Shown in pieces: positions 26,041-35,045 of a stretch of 64,000 nt of DNA. The notes beneath the pieces were generated by a model. It did not search any database and was not told the DNA's origin. It was given only the letters and a program-made list of their open reading frames with translations. Position numbers and translations under genes: made by a program. The stretch comes from Macrococcoides bohemicum (GTDB lineage Bacteria; Bacillota; Bacilli; Staphylococcales; Staphylococcaceae): the NCBI RefSeq assembly GCF_003259675.1, contig NZ_PZJG01000003.1:1-64000 (forward strand), read 5' to 3'. Within the stretch, counting starts at the first letter, position 1, and each line of letters begins with the position of its first letter.

Positions 26041-27942
26041 ATGGGGAATCAAATTCAGTTCGCATCAATAGATTATATGGAGGTAGCTACTTTTGATAAT
26101 TCATTAGAGCATTTTCATAGAAATGGAATAAAGGGTACTATTAAAGAAAATATACAAAATGCATTAGATGCTAGGTTAAATGAAAATAAGCCAGTAAAAG
26201 TAACAATTAGAATGAATGAAGTAGATAAATCTATTTTACCTGGTATTGACGAAATTTTTGAACATATAAATTCTTTAGAGGGACATAACAATTACACGAT
26301 AGAAACAATAAATTATATGAAAACAAAAATAGAGGATAAGACTGTACCAATTCTTTCTTTTGAGGATAGTAATTCAAAAGGATTAACTGGGGCCAAAAAT
26401 GGACAATCTAATAGTAAACAAGACACATATGGCATATATGCGTATAATAAAGGCGTTCATTTTGTAGAAGGTGATTCCACAAAAGAAATTAAACGTGGAG
26501 GATCTCATGGTATTGGAAAAATTGCTAATAATGCTGCCTCAGATATTCATTTAATGTATTTTGCCAATTGCGACAATGAAAATAATCAGCATCTAGGTGG
26601 CACTATACAATTAATAGAGCACAAACTAAATAATAAAAATTATAGAGCTACGGGATACTATTCGGATGTATCAGAAAATAATGGCAAGTTAATACCTTTT
26701 GAAAATATAGTGAAACATGAAGCATTTGAAAAAAAAACACGAGGTCTTAAAATAATTATTCCTTATGTCAGAGAAGAGTTTTTTAAGTTTGATGAAATTA
26801 TAACAGCGGTGTGTGATAATTTTTTCTTGGCAATTCTTGAACATAATTTAGCAGTAGAAGTTTTTGATGTTGATAATGAACAAACCATCATTAATCATGA
26901 AACAATAAAAGAACTAGTGCAAGATACAAGATTTTATAAAACAGATTATAGTGATATGAAAAAGATTTTTACACCTCTATATGTAAATACTTTGAATAAT
27001 AACAAACCTTTAAAATTTGAAGTATCAAATAATACTGATACATATCAATTTAAATTATATTTTGTTTATAATCCTGAAATTATAGTAGGAAGAGTAGCAA
27101 TCTTTAGAACAATAGGTATGAAAATAGAGGATTTCGGTGTAATAAACAATAAAAGGAAACCTTTTAATGCTGTATTAGTCGGTGGGGATAAAGAGGATGA
27201 ATATTTAAAGTCTTTAGAGAATGAATCCCATACCCAAATTTCATATGAAGATATTAGAGATGAATATGAAAAGAAAAATGCTAAAAAATTTATATCAAAT
27301 CTGCATAAGGAACTGTCTAGAATAATTGAAGAAAATTTTAATAAAAATAATCCTACAGATGGAAAGTTAGAAACAGACGATTTAATTTATGAAACTGAAA
27401 CTAGTTTTAGAAATATGTTAGAAAGTAGTTCAGAGAAAGTTACAATAAGCGGTGGGAAAACATTATTAAAAAGAAATGTGAAAGAAAAAAGAGAAAAAAA
27501 AGGTGGATCAACAAAGAATAAAAAAGTTGATAAAAATAAAAATAGAAAGCCACGTAAGATTAAAAGTGATGATGATTCTACCACAGAACTGTTTATAACT
27601 CCTACAGATGCTGTTTCGAGAATAACTATTGGCCAAGATGAAATTATTTCAATTGATTTAAGTAAAGTTGGAGTAGATTATACTGAAATTAATGGAGTTA
27701 ATTTGTGTAACCTTATTTTCAAAGTTGTAGATGGTAATGGTGAAATAGTAAAGGATATATTTGATTTCTCGAGATATGCTATAAGAATAAATGATCTAGT
27801 TTCTAACCGTACGTATCAGTACGATATGAATAAGGTAAAGAATATTAATATGAACAATCAGCAAATCCAAATAAGGATTGCATTGAAGAATAATTCTTTG
27901 AGTAGGCTTAAATTTACTTATGAAGTGGAAGTGGAGAAATGA
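26041..27942 (+). CDS. GHKL-type ATPase of a three-gene conflict-system operon
   Basis: 633 residues. The Bergerat ATP fold is clear: N-box KENIQNALDA (residues 35-44), LSFEDSNSKGLTG (105-117) as the Asp-x-Gly-like box, and RGGSHGIGK (152-160) as the glycine lid, followed by AASDIHLMYF and GTIQLIEHK. This belongs with MutL/MORC-like GHKL ATPases that recur in restriction-like operons. A lysine-rich linker (about 470-520) leads to a C-terminal beta-rich domain of about 110 residues. ATG follows AAAGGGTGATA. It overlaps the next gene by 4 bp. Base composition is visibly AT-richer than the core genes. Defence role is inference. Confidence 0.82.
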   Translation: MGNQIQFASIDYMEVATFDNSLEHFHRNGIKGTIKENIQNALDARLNENKPVKVTIRMNEVDKSILPGIDEIFEHINSLEGHNNYTIETINYMKTKIEDKTVPILSFEDSNSKGLTGAKNGQSNSKQDTYGIYAYNKGVHFVEGDSTKEIKRGGSHGIGKIANNAASDIHLMYFANCDNENNQHLGGTIQLIEHKLNNKNYRATGYYSDVSENNGKLIPFENIVKHEAFEKKTRGLKIIIPYVREEFFKFDEIITAVCDNFFLAILEHNLAVEVFDVDNEQTIINHETIKELVQDTRFYKTDYSDMKKIFTPLYVNTLNNNKPLKFEVSNNTDTYQFKLYFVYNPEIIVGRVAIFRTIGMKIEDFGVINNKRKPFNAVLVGGDKEDEYLKSLENESHTQISYEDIRDEYEKKNAKKFISNLHKELSRIIEENFNKNNPTDGKLETDDLIYETETSFRNMLESSSEKVTISGGKTLLKRNVKEKREKKGGSTKNKKVDKNKNRKPRKIKSDDDSTTELFITPTDAVSRITIGQDEIISIDLSKVGVDYTEINGVNLCNLIFKVVDGNGEIVKDIFDFSRYAIRINDLVSNRTYQYDMNKVKNINMNNQQIQIRIALKNNSLSRLKFTYEVEVEK

Positions 27943-28793
27943 TTTACAATAAAGATGCTGCATTTTCTTACCCTATTTTAACCAATAATTCTAATAGCTA
28001 TAAAAATAGTTCATTTTTATTAGATGTTAATTTGTTGGATGACAATGATAATTTTATATTTAATATTAGTTATGAAATTGAGAACAATTTTATTAAAGAG
28101 CTTATTAATAATAATAAAGCAGTATTAATTTTTATTGTTCAATCCAAGGATAATTATTTTACAAAGTTAAAAAATGGCCAAAAAACTATAATAATTCCTA
28201 AAAATAGAATCTCTATGTCAAATTCAACCGTTATACAATTACATATTCAATCATTAGAACAGGTAAGTTTCATAGATTGTAAAGAATTGACACAGTTTTA
28301 TGATAAATATAAAGATAGGTTATATATTAATAAACATATGCTACTTGGATACTCTAATATTGTAAAGTATCAAGGTTCTGAGAATAAACCTTTAACATTA
28401 TTTGAAACTTCTATTGCAAAGAATCAAGATGCTGCTTTTAAAGTTGAGTTGGGTTCAGAAACAATTATATTGAAATTTAATGACGAAAATTTACTTATGA
28501 GGTCATCTGTTCAGAATAAAAATATTATGAATATGTATTTATATAATGGTTTATATAGAGCAATTGAAAAGTTTATAGAGGTTAATAACTCTGATGAAGA
28601 ATATATAGATGTAGATACTATAAATACAAATCAAACTAATGGATTAAATCAAAAAATATTAGATCTTATAATAAATAAAGGTATTGAAGAAATTAATCCA
28701 GATGATATAGACGGACTAATTTCTAAAATATCTAATAAATTAGTTGAAAAATTTGTGAATAGCATTGAAGGGATTGTTAATTGTGGAGATTAG
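27939..28793 (+). CDS. Second gene of the GHKL operon, unknown function
   Basis: 284 residues, soluble. Start ATG overlaps the stop of the GHKL gene (ATGA), so the two are translationally coupled. The first ~110 residues look beta-rich (SSFLLDVNLLDDNDNFIFNI, VLIFIVQSKDNYF), the rest mixed, with an acidic helical C-terminus (INPDDIDGLISKISNKLVEK). I recognise no motif. As the coupled partner of an ATPase it is probably a structural or target-recognition subunit, but nothing in the sequence proves this. Confidence 0.7.
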   Translation: MIYNKDAAFSYPILTNNSNSYKNSSFLLDVNLLDDNDNFIFNISYEIENNFIKELINNNKAVLIFIVQSKDNYFTKLKNGQKTIIIPKNRISMSNSTVIQLHIQSLEQVSFIDCKELTQFYDKYKDRLYINKHMLLGYSNIVKYQGSENKPLTLFETSIAKNQDAAFKVELGSETIILKFNDENLLMRSSVQNKNIMNMYLYNGLYRAIEKFIEVNNSDEEYIDVDTINTNQTNGLNQKILDLIINKGIEEINPDDIDGLISKISNKLVEKFVNSIEGIVNCGD

Positions 28794-29520
28794 GTTGTTG
28801 AGCAAAGGATATAAAAATAATGAAGAACTATATAAAGACTTTATAAATGATTCTTTAGATTTTAATAAAGAGTATTTTTCGGAAGATAGTATTTTTATAA
28901 ATGATGTTGATGATTTTCCAATATATATTGCCAAAGGTACAGATAAAGAGAAGTTATTAGATTTTAAAGAGGCAATTCTTGCATTAAAAAAGTTTGTAAA
29001 TGAAACTGAACGAGATATCCATTTGAATGAGACTTTTTGGCATTCATTACTAATAACAAAAAAACGTAACTATTTAATAAATAAATATCCAAGCATCGAA
29101 GATTCAATTAAAGATTTTAATAATATTGTTATAAAGAAATTTGATTGGGAAAATTATATTTATAAATGTGTTCTTGCAGCTGAATATATAAACGACGCGA
29201 ATTTTAATGATAATGAAATAGATGAAAAATATATAAAATTAATTTATGAAAATTTAGATATTTATAATTACATAATTAAATATACTATTTTCCGTAATTC
29301 GGAATTTATTATTAAAGTATTAACTGTAATTGATGAAGAAGATTTATCTACTAAATTAAAAGCAAAAATCAAGAATAGAGATGATTTAGGAAATGATGAA
29401 AGATACGGTAGAAAAGTAATTTACGAATTGAACAAAAATTACCCAGTTATAATGTCACCATTCCTAGAAAAAGAAGAGTTAAAGAACGAGATTTATAATG
29501 CCTTAGCATTGTATGAATAA
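28783..29520 (+). CDS. Third gene of the GHKL operon, DUF6339-like (tentative)
   Basis: 245 residues, soluble and mainly helical. I take GTG 28783 as start: it overlaps the preceding stop by 11 bp and has GAAGGG about 10 bases upstream; an in-frame TTG at 28765 is possible. The central part (HLNETFWHSLLITKKRNYLI, then a helical half with IFRNSEFIIKVLTVIDEE) weakly recalls DUF6339 proteins, which I remember from neighbourhoods of ATP-binding conflict proteins; this needs a profile search. No nuclease or toxin motif is visible. Confidence 0.66.
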   Translation: MEIRLLSKGYKNNEELYKDFINDSLDFNKEYFSEDSIFINDVDDFPIYIAKGTDKEKLLDFKEAILALKKFVNETERDIHLNETFWHSLLITKKRNYLINKYPSIEDSIKDFNNIVIKKFDWENYIYKCVLAAEYINDANFNDNEIDEKYIKLIYENLDIYNYIIKYTIFRNSEFIIKVLTVIDEEDLSTKLKAKIKNRDDLGNDERYGRKVIYELNKNYPVIMSPFLEKEELKNEIYNALALYE

Positions 29521-29531
29521 GTAATAATAAA

Positions 29532-29580
29532 AAGACTGAGAAGATGTTTATAATTAACTAAATAACTCTTCTCAGTTTTA
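29532..29580. terminator. Bidirectional terminator inside the defence island
   Basis: Stem AAGACTGAGAAG/CTTCTCAGTTTT with a long loop, between the convergent GHKL operon and the DUF2075 gene. Confidence 0.7.
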
Positions 29581-29602
29581 CTGTTATTTTTAAAATAAAA
29601 AT

Positions 29603-31540
29603 TTAGTACTCCTCTAAATCTTCAGCTACGTAACTAATATCATATTTGGCTTCATAATTTTGAACTAAATTAATTACTTTATTAGCGATATAATTATTTA
29701 ACTCATTATTTACACAATAAATGTAGCAGCCCTTTTGTCCGCGAGTCATGAGCGTTCTATAAGTATTTCTGATGATTTCATCAGCGAGTTTTTCATAATG
29801 TTCTTTGTTTTCTTTAATACCTTTTTTAATGCCTTTTAAAGATTGATCGGTTTTGGCACGTTTCGTGTAATCAGTGATAATTTTGCCATTTTCCATTCTC
29901 AAATCATTACCTATAATAACACCAACATAATCAAATTCTAATCCTTGTGCAGTATGAATACAGCCTATTTCATGCACAGAATCTGTTCCTATTGCCCAAG
30001 GTCCTTTACTACTTAAATTCCAACTCATGCCAAAGTTAAATTCAGGAATTTCAATGTCTTTAACTTCAGACTTATCTTTTCCATCTTTCTTCCATTCCCA
30101 ACAGTAACCTGCCATCATTCTAGCTTTATTGTTACGTTGATTTAGGAGTTGAATAGATTCATACATTTTTTGTGGGTCATCAAAAACTTGTAATTTATAA
30201 TCAAAGCCTTCAAAGCCATCTTCATTAGCAGTTTCTCTTATTCCTAATAAGTCATCTAACCAAGCTAAATAACCATCGGAACCATTACATCTGAATTGTG
30301 ATTGAAGTTCCATTTCAGTAACCTCACTTCCTAGTAATTCAGTATATTTTTTAATTTCATCAATTGAACCTATATCTTTTAAGGTTACTTTCTGGTGTTC
30401 ATCAATAAAAAATAATGAGAATTTAGATGCAAAGATAATTTCTTTAATTTGGTTTTCTCCTAAATTCGAAAACAAGCCAGATTTTTCGTTTAATCGGTGT
30501 GATTCATCAACAATTAATGCATCGAATTCATTTTCAGGTGCATTAATATAACTTCCACTACCTTTAAATAAATTATCGATTTGAGTCTTTTTAAAATCTT
30601 GTTTTAATTTTATAGAGTATACATCACGTGGTGCTGCATTTTTGGTAACATACTGTGCTACCATAGATCTACGTGTCAATTCTACTAATAAATTTATTGC
30701 TAATACTGACTTCCCTGTTCCAGGACCTCCTTTTACAATTAGTGTTTGACGCGTATTTGTTCTTAAAGCTTTTTCTGCTAATTGAAGGGCGGTTTCATAA
30801 ACAACCTTTTGCTCATCAATCATTATAAACTCTTCATTACCTTGTAACATACTCAATAGAGTGTCTTGTAGAGATTTTGAAGGTCTAATTTTCCCGTTTT
30901 CAATTTTATAAATACCTTCTTTATTATCACCATATTTAATATATTTCTTGATGAAGTTTCGAAGTTTAGAAGATTGACCCTTAGTAAATATAGGAGCTTT
31001 TTCAACATAGAATGAATAACTCTTATCTAACAGAGGATCTCCTAGTTCAGCATCTGAAATGTAATTATGTAAATAGGCAGAAGGAATTATGTTAATATTT
31101 TCATTTTGAACAGTTTGATTATAGTCTTCTATTAAAGAAGCATATGACCAAGCTTGATAAGAAGGATGTGTTGTCTCAGCAAGACCATGTTGGAATCTCG
31201 TTCTTACAATACCTTCTTTGTCTACTTTTTCTACCGTGTTCCACTGTTTCAATTCTATAACGATAACGTTAGAATGCGTCTCGTCTTTACCACTAATTAA
31301 GAAATCCACACGTCTAGATGTATAGGGGATCTTAAATTCAATAGCAACACCTGAATCTTCGGGTATACCAGCATCTTGCATAACTCGATACATATACTGC
31401 ATAGAATTATCCCACGAACGAACTTCACGTTCATTGATATTACCAATTTTTGCTCTGTAATTTTTAATAATATTGTTGACAAGTGTTTCTTCATATACAT
31501 CATTGATAAATTCTTTCTTTGTAGCTTCATAAATAATCAT
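29603..31540 (-). CDS. DUF2075 helicase with N-terminal PD-(D/E)XK nuclease
   Basis: 645 residues. The N-terminal part holds a nuclease-like core: RRVDFLISGK (Asp79) followed by IVIELKQW (Glu96-Leu-Lys98). The P-loop GGPGTGKSV lies at 271-279, Walker B is LIVDESHRL, and later motifs include ELQSQFRCNGSDGY, IHTAQGLEFDYVGV and RTLMTRGQKGCYIY, which identify a superfamily I, DUF2075-type helicase. RBS AAGGGGGAA. Divergent by 61 bp from a MazG-like gene, a pairing I recall from other genomes. Probable DNA or RNA-targeting defence or repair factor. Confidence 0.88.
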   Translation of the reverse strand: MIIYEATKKEFINDVYEETLVNNIIKNYRAKIGNINEREVRSWDNSMQYMYRVMQDAGIPEDSGVAIEFKIPYTSRRVDFLISGKDETHSNVIVIELKQWNTVEKVDKEGIVRTRFQHGLAETTHPSYQAWSYASLIEDYNQTVQNENINIIPSAYLHNYISDAELGDPLLDKSYSFYVEKAPIFTKGQSSKLRNFIKKYIKYGDNKEGIYKIENGKIRPSKSLQDTLLSMLQGNEEFIMIDEQKVVYETALQLAEKALRTNTRQTLIVKGGPGTGKSVLAINLLVELTRRSMVAQYVTKNAAPRDVYSIKLKQDFKKTQIDNLFKGSGSYINAPENEFDALIVDESHRLNEKSGLFSNLGENQIKEIIFASKFSLFFIDEHQKVTLKDIGSIDEIKKYTELLGSEVTEMELQSQFRCNGSDGYLAWLDDLLGIRETANEDGFEGFDYKLQVFDDPQKMYESIQLLNQRNNKARMMAGYCWEWKKDGKDKSEVKDIEIPEFNFGMSWNLSSKGPWAIGTDSVHEIGCIHTAQGLEFDYVGVIIGNDLRMENGKIITDYTKRAKTDQSLKGIKKGIKENKEHYEKLADEIIRNTYRTLMTRGQKGCYIYCVNNELNNYIANKVINLVQNYEAKYDISYVAEDLEEY

Positions 31541-31601
31541 ATATTTCCCCCTTAGTCTCTTACTATTTATTATATAATAATAGAAAAAGGATGTGGCAGA
31601 A

Positions 31602-31895
31602 ATGAATCAAGAAATTATAGAATTAATTAATGAATTTCGAGAAGAACGTGGTTGGAAACAATATCATAACCCTAAAGATCTTGCTTTATCACTTACGCTA
31701 GAATCATCTGAGTTGTTAGAGAATTTTCAATGGATTTCTAGTGATGAAGCGGTACAAAAGAATAGACAAAATATTGCTGAAGAACTAGCAGATGTATTTA
31801 TTTATGGTATTCAACTAGCAGAAGAAATGAATTTTGATATTGAAGAAATTATTAGAATGAAAGTTAAAATGAATGGAGATAAATATCCTAAATAA
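31602..31895 (+). CDS. MazG-like nucleotide pyrophosphohydrolase
   Basis: 97-residue all-alpha NTP pyrophosphatase. Metal-binding motif LTLESSELLENFQW (ExxE) near residue 30 and EELADVFIYGIQLAEEM (ExxxD) near residue 63, ending in the typical KVKMNGDKYPK. Family members hydrolyse (d)NTPs to monophosphates and pyrophosphate. ATG 31602 gives the usual family N-terminus MNQEIIELINEFREERGW; the upstream in-frame GTG 31593 is too close to AAAGG. Divergent from the DUF2075 gene; the promoters must share 61 bp, suggesting joint expression. Confidence 0.9.
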   Translation: MNQEIIELINEFREERGWKQYHNPKDLALSLTLESSELLENFQWISSDEAVQKNRQNIAEELADVFIYGIQLAEEMNFDIEEIIRMKVKMNGDKYPK

Positions 31896-31901
31896 TAATG
31901 A

Positions 31902-32705
31902 AACAGGTCAACGGATAGATATATAGCGTATCAAACTACGGATCAGGCGATTCGTGGAGCAATGTCTAATCTTGATTCCTCAGTATATTACTATGATAGT
32001 GTTAATGTTTCAAAAGGCTACACAATGTTAAGTACAGGACAAATGTCTTACAGAGGAACTTCAAGTGATATTACTATTAATGTAAAAGCTTATGTGGATT
32101 ATAATAAACCTGTGGTAGTTGATAGACCGACGACAGAAAGACCGACGACAGAGAAACCAACTACAGAGAAACCAACTACAGAAAAGCCAGTCTCATCTGT
32201 GAAACCTAAACCTGTAAAAAATTCAAAGCCAGTTGTTAATCCTATAGATGACAATGATATTAAAATTACAGGTAAAGCAAAGTCTGGTAGTACGGTCTAT
32301 GTACTTGTGAAGAATAAAGTTATAGGTAAAGGGAATGCTAAAAACGGAAAGTATAGTATTTCGGTGAAAAAACAAAAAGCAGGAACTACAGTTAGTATCT
32401 ATTCTGTTTATAAAAAGGTAAAAAGTTCAACAGTAACTACCAAGGTGCTAGATAAAACACCTCCAAGCTTTACGAAATTAAATAAGGTTACAACAAAATC
32501 AAGAGCGGTTACAGGAAAAGGTGAAAATTCTGCATTTGTAACAGTAATTAAGAATCGTAAAGTGATTGCTAATGGCAAAGTGAATTCTAAAGGAACGTTC
32601 AACTTAAAAATTAAAGGTCAAAAGAAAGGGACTGTATTAACTGTATATCTGAAAGATAAAGCTGGTAATAGTAGCAAGAAGTCGATAAAAGTTACAGTAA
32701 AATAA
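31902..32705 (+). pseudogene. 5'-truncated Ig-like repeat surface protein
   Basis: An open frame starts right after a stop (31899-31901) without start codon, RBS or signal peptide, and its first codons already read as protein (YIAYQTTDQAIRGAMSNLD). The visible product has an N-terminal fragment, a linker of four PTTE[KR] repeats, then two bacterial Ig-like modules (DIKITGKAKSGSTVYVLVKN and TKSRAVTGKGENSAFVTVIK) ending KKSIKVTVK. Such modules are wall/surface protein spacers. The N-terminal part is absent: the break lies at the edge of the defence island, 7 bp after the MazG-like stop. An internal ATG at 31962 might still give a cytosolic product. Confidence 0.72.
32127..32186 (+). repeat. Four 15-bp repeats encoding PTTE[KR]
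   Basis: Four in-frame copies (CCGACGACAGAAAGA type) make the threonine/proline linker between the N-terminal fragment and the Ig-like modules. Confidence 0.85.
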
Positions 32706-32727
32706 TCTAAAAGTTTTATAAATAGTA

Positions 32728-32768
32728 ATGCCATCTTTTGTTGTAAACAACAAAAGATGGCATTTTTT
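32728..32768 (+). terminator. Terminator
   Basis: Perfect 16-bp stem ATGCCATCTTTTGTTG and its complement, TAAA loop, T-run. Confidence 0.9.
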
Positions 32769-32812
32769 AATTATAAATAAAAGATCAAATATTAGAAAAA
32801 GAAAGGGCCATT

Positions 32813-33073
32813 ATGTCTAAATTAAACAAGAATTTCCTAAGGGGTGGTGCTAGTGAAGGTGCATTTCGTATAGAATATAGCCTAGGTCAACAAATGCTAT
32901 CACCTGTAGATTATCGTTTCGAAGACATCGCAGTACCTTTATGGAATGAGGTGAATCCAGGCATGGAAATAGAATCAATATATGATGGATATGATGATGC
33001 TATGGAAGCGATATCAGAAGATTTAAAGGCAATGAATTTTGATAAGTACATTTATACATGGGATAAATTATAA
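32813..33073 (+). CDS. Small hypothetical protein
   Basis: 86 residues, soluble, acidic (MEIESIYDGYDDAMEAISED), with an N-terminal LRGGASEGAFRIEYSLG. ATG preceded by AGAAAGGG. Own unit between two hairpins. Not recognised; no motif. Confidence 0.5.
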   Translation: MSKLNKNFLRGGASEGAFRIEYSLGQQMLSPVDYRFEDIAVPLWNEVNPGMEIESIYDGYDDAMEAISEDLKAMNFDKYIYTWDKL

Positions 33074-33103
33074 GGGATACTGAGGTTTGTTTAAACAAAT
33101 TAA

Positions 33104-33137
33104 AAAGCAAGATTTCTATATGTAGAAATCTTGCTTT
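33104..33137. terminator. Hairpin, probable terminator
   Basis: Perfect 15-bp stem AAAGCAAGATTTCTA and its complement, TATG loop. The T-run is weak, so termination strength is uncertain. Confidence 0.6.
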
Positions 33138-33240
33138 AAAATACGTAACTTAACTAAAAGTTTCGACTTTTGTGTTCACTCTAGACAGGTGAACTTTTTT
33201 TATCACTAAAAGGTTTGGTTTTACAGAATATATTTTAATA

Positions 33241-33342
33241 TTAATATTCTATGTTTGGCATTGCGTTTACTTGTTTTTGATAACGCTTAAGCGCATAAAA
33301 ACCAGCACCACTAATAATTGTTACGATTAATAATTTTTTCAA
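33241..33342 (-). CDS. 33-residue single-helix membrane peptide downstream of mqo
   Basis: Reads MKKLLIVTIISGAGFYALKR then YQKQVNAMPNIEY and stop: a lysine-rich start, one short hydrophobic segment and a polar tail. TTG 33342 is used with AAGGA upstream; an in-frame ATG at 33351 directly touches the AAAGGA. It begins 23 bp after the mqo stop on the same strand, so it is likely co-transcribed. Too short to assign; it resembles the many small membrane peptides of staphylococci. Confidence 0.5.
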   Translation of the reverse strand: MKKLLIVTIISGAGFYALKRYQKQVNAMPNIEY

Positions 33343-33364
33343 GCTCACCATTCCTTTATTTTAG

Positions 33365-34864
33365 CTATTTATTATTTTGGTAATAATTCAGTTCTAAATC
33401 TTTTGATGTTTGTTGACGAATTTTTTTCATCAATTCTGTGTCATCAATAAGTGATTGACCATATGACGGTATCATTTCTTTAATTTTAGGTGTCCATTCA
33501 GATTCATATTCAGGGAAGTTTTTCTCAAGCACTTCTAATGCGACTGAAACCGAAGTTGATGCTCCTGGAGATTCTCCTAATAGTGCAATCACTGTATGAT
33601 CTTTAGAGTTAACAACTTCTGTACCGAATTGAATAAATCCTTTACCATATTCCGGTGTGTCTTTAATGACCTGTACACGTTTACCTGCTGTATATAATTC
33701 CCAATCTTCATCACGTGCTTCTGGGTAGAATGTACGTAAATGGTTCATACAACCTTCTTTAGTCATTAAGATTTGGTCGATAGAATACTTGATTAAAGGT
33801 AAATTCTTAACTGCAGAAGATAATAATGTTGCAATATTATATGGTTTAACAGATTTAAATAAATCTAAATTAGAACCATTTTTTAAGAATTTAGGGCCAA
33901 TACTTGCGAATGGACCGAATAGTAATGTACGTTCACCATCAATATAACGTGTATCTAAGTGTGGTACAGTCATTGGTGGTGTCCCATGTGGCTCTTTACC
34001 ATAGACTTTCGCGTCATGTTGCGCGATGATGTCTGGATTAGTACAAATTAAGAATTGACCTGTAATCGGGAAGCCGCCTAGATTTTTACTTTCAGGAATA
34101 CCTGTTTTTTGTAAAAGTGGGATTGCACCGCCACCAGCACCGATAAATACATAATCAGCAATTTCAGTTTGAACGCCACCACTATTAAGTTGACGTACTT
34201 TTACTTCCCATTTGCCATCTTGTCTTTGATTAAAATCGATAACTTCGTGATTGTACTGAACATCAGCATTTGGGTGCTGTTCAATATTTTGAGCCATTTT
34301 ACGTGTTAGCTCTCCAAAGTTCACATCCGTACCTTCATTGATTTTACTAGCGGCCATAATATCACTTGGACTGTGACCTTGCATCATTAATGGAATCCAT
34401 TTTCTCATTTCTTCGATATCTTCTGTAAATTCGATATTATCGAACATTGGAGATTCTTTCATCACATGATAACGATCTTTTAAGAATTGGACGTTATTTT
34501 TACCTCTAACAAAACTAATGTGAGGTAATGGTTGAATGAAGTCTTTAGGGTCTGAAATATTTTTACTTTTAACTAAATGTCCCCAAAACTGTTTTGAAAT
34601 TTCAAATTGTTCATTAATTTCTTTTGCTGTTTCAATGTCGATTGACCCATCAGGTTGTTTCACTGTATAGTTCAATTCACATAGGGCAGCGTGACCTGTT
34701 CCTGCGTTATGACGCTCATTTGAACTTTCGAGACCAGGGCGGTCTAAACGTTCATAAAGTTTTATATTCCAACTTGGTTCTAATTCTTTAAGCATAGAAC
34801 TAAACGTTGTACTTAAAACCCCAGCGCCAATAACAACAACTGTTTTTGACTCTTGTTTATTCAT
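33365..34864 (-). CDS. mqo: Malate/lactate:quinone oxidoreductase
   Basis: 499-residue FAD-dependent peripheral membrane enzyme passing electrons from malate or L-lactate to menaquinone. N-terminal dinucleotide fold VVVIGAGVLSTTFSSML, then the Mqo signature YERLDRPGLESSNERHNAG and TGHAALCELNYT; C-terminal LLGESPGASTSVSVALEVL. In S. aureus one of two Mqo paralogues works as lactate:quinone oxidoreductase (Lqo); sequence alone does not decide here. ATG 34864 follows AAGGAG; the longer in-frame start has no RBS. Confidence 0.9.
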   Translation of the reverse strand: MNKQESKTVVVIGAGVLSTTFSSMLKELEPSWNIKLYERLDRPGLESSNERHNAGTGHAALCELNYTVKQPDGSIDIETAKEINEQFEISKQFWGHLVKSKNISDPKDFIQPLPHISFVRGKNNVQFLKDRYHVMKESPMFDNIEFTEDIEEMRKWIPLMMQGHSPSDIMAASKINEGTDVNFGELTRKMAQNIEQHPNADVQYNHEVIDFNQRQDGKWEVKVRQLNSGGVQTEIADYVFIGAGGGAIPLLQKTGIPESKNLGGFPITGQFLICTNPDIIAQHDAKVYGKEPHGTPPMTVPHLDTRYIDGERTLLFGPFASIGPKFLKNGSNLDLFKSVKPYNIATLLSSAVKNLPLIKYSIDQILMTKEGCMNHLRTFYPEARDEDWELYTAGKRVQVIKDTPEYGKGFIQFGTEVVNSKDHTVIALLGESPGASTSVSVALEVLEKNFPEYESEWTPKIKEMIPSYGQSLIDDTELMKKIRQQTSKDLELNYYQNNK

Positions 34865-35045
34865 ATGAATCTCCTTCCTATTACACATAAATGTTATTGT
34901 AATACAATCATTTTGAAAATTAAAATACTTAGCTTGAAATAAAGTACTAAATTTTATTTTATAAATTTAGTACTTAATGGTTGTAGTATAGATACCTTGT
35001 GAGTAGTAACGATAAAAATTTTAACGAGAAAGTGACCTATCGTAA

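Noticed and set aside
32127-32186. Possible short-spacer repeat array
   Set aside because: Units are contiguous 15-bp codon repeats for PTTE[KR], without spacers; not a CRISPR. No CRISPR array was seen anywhere in the window.
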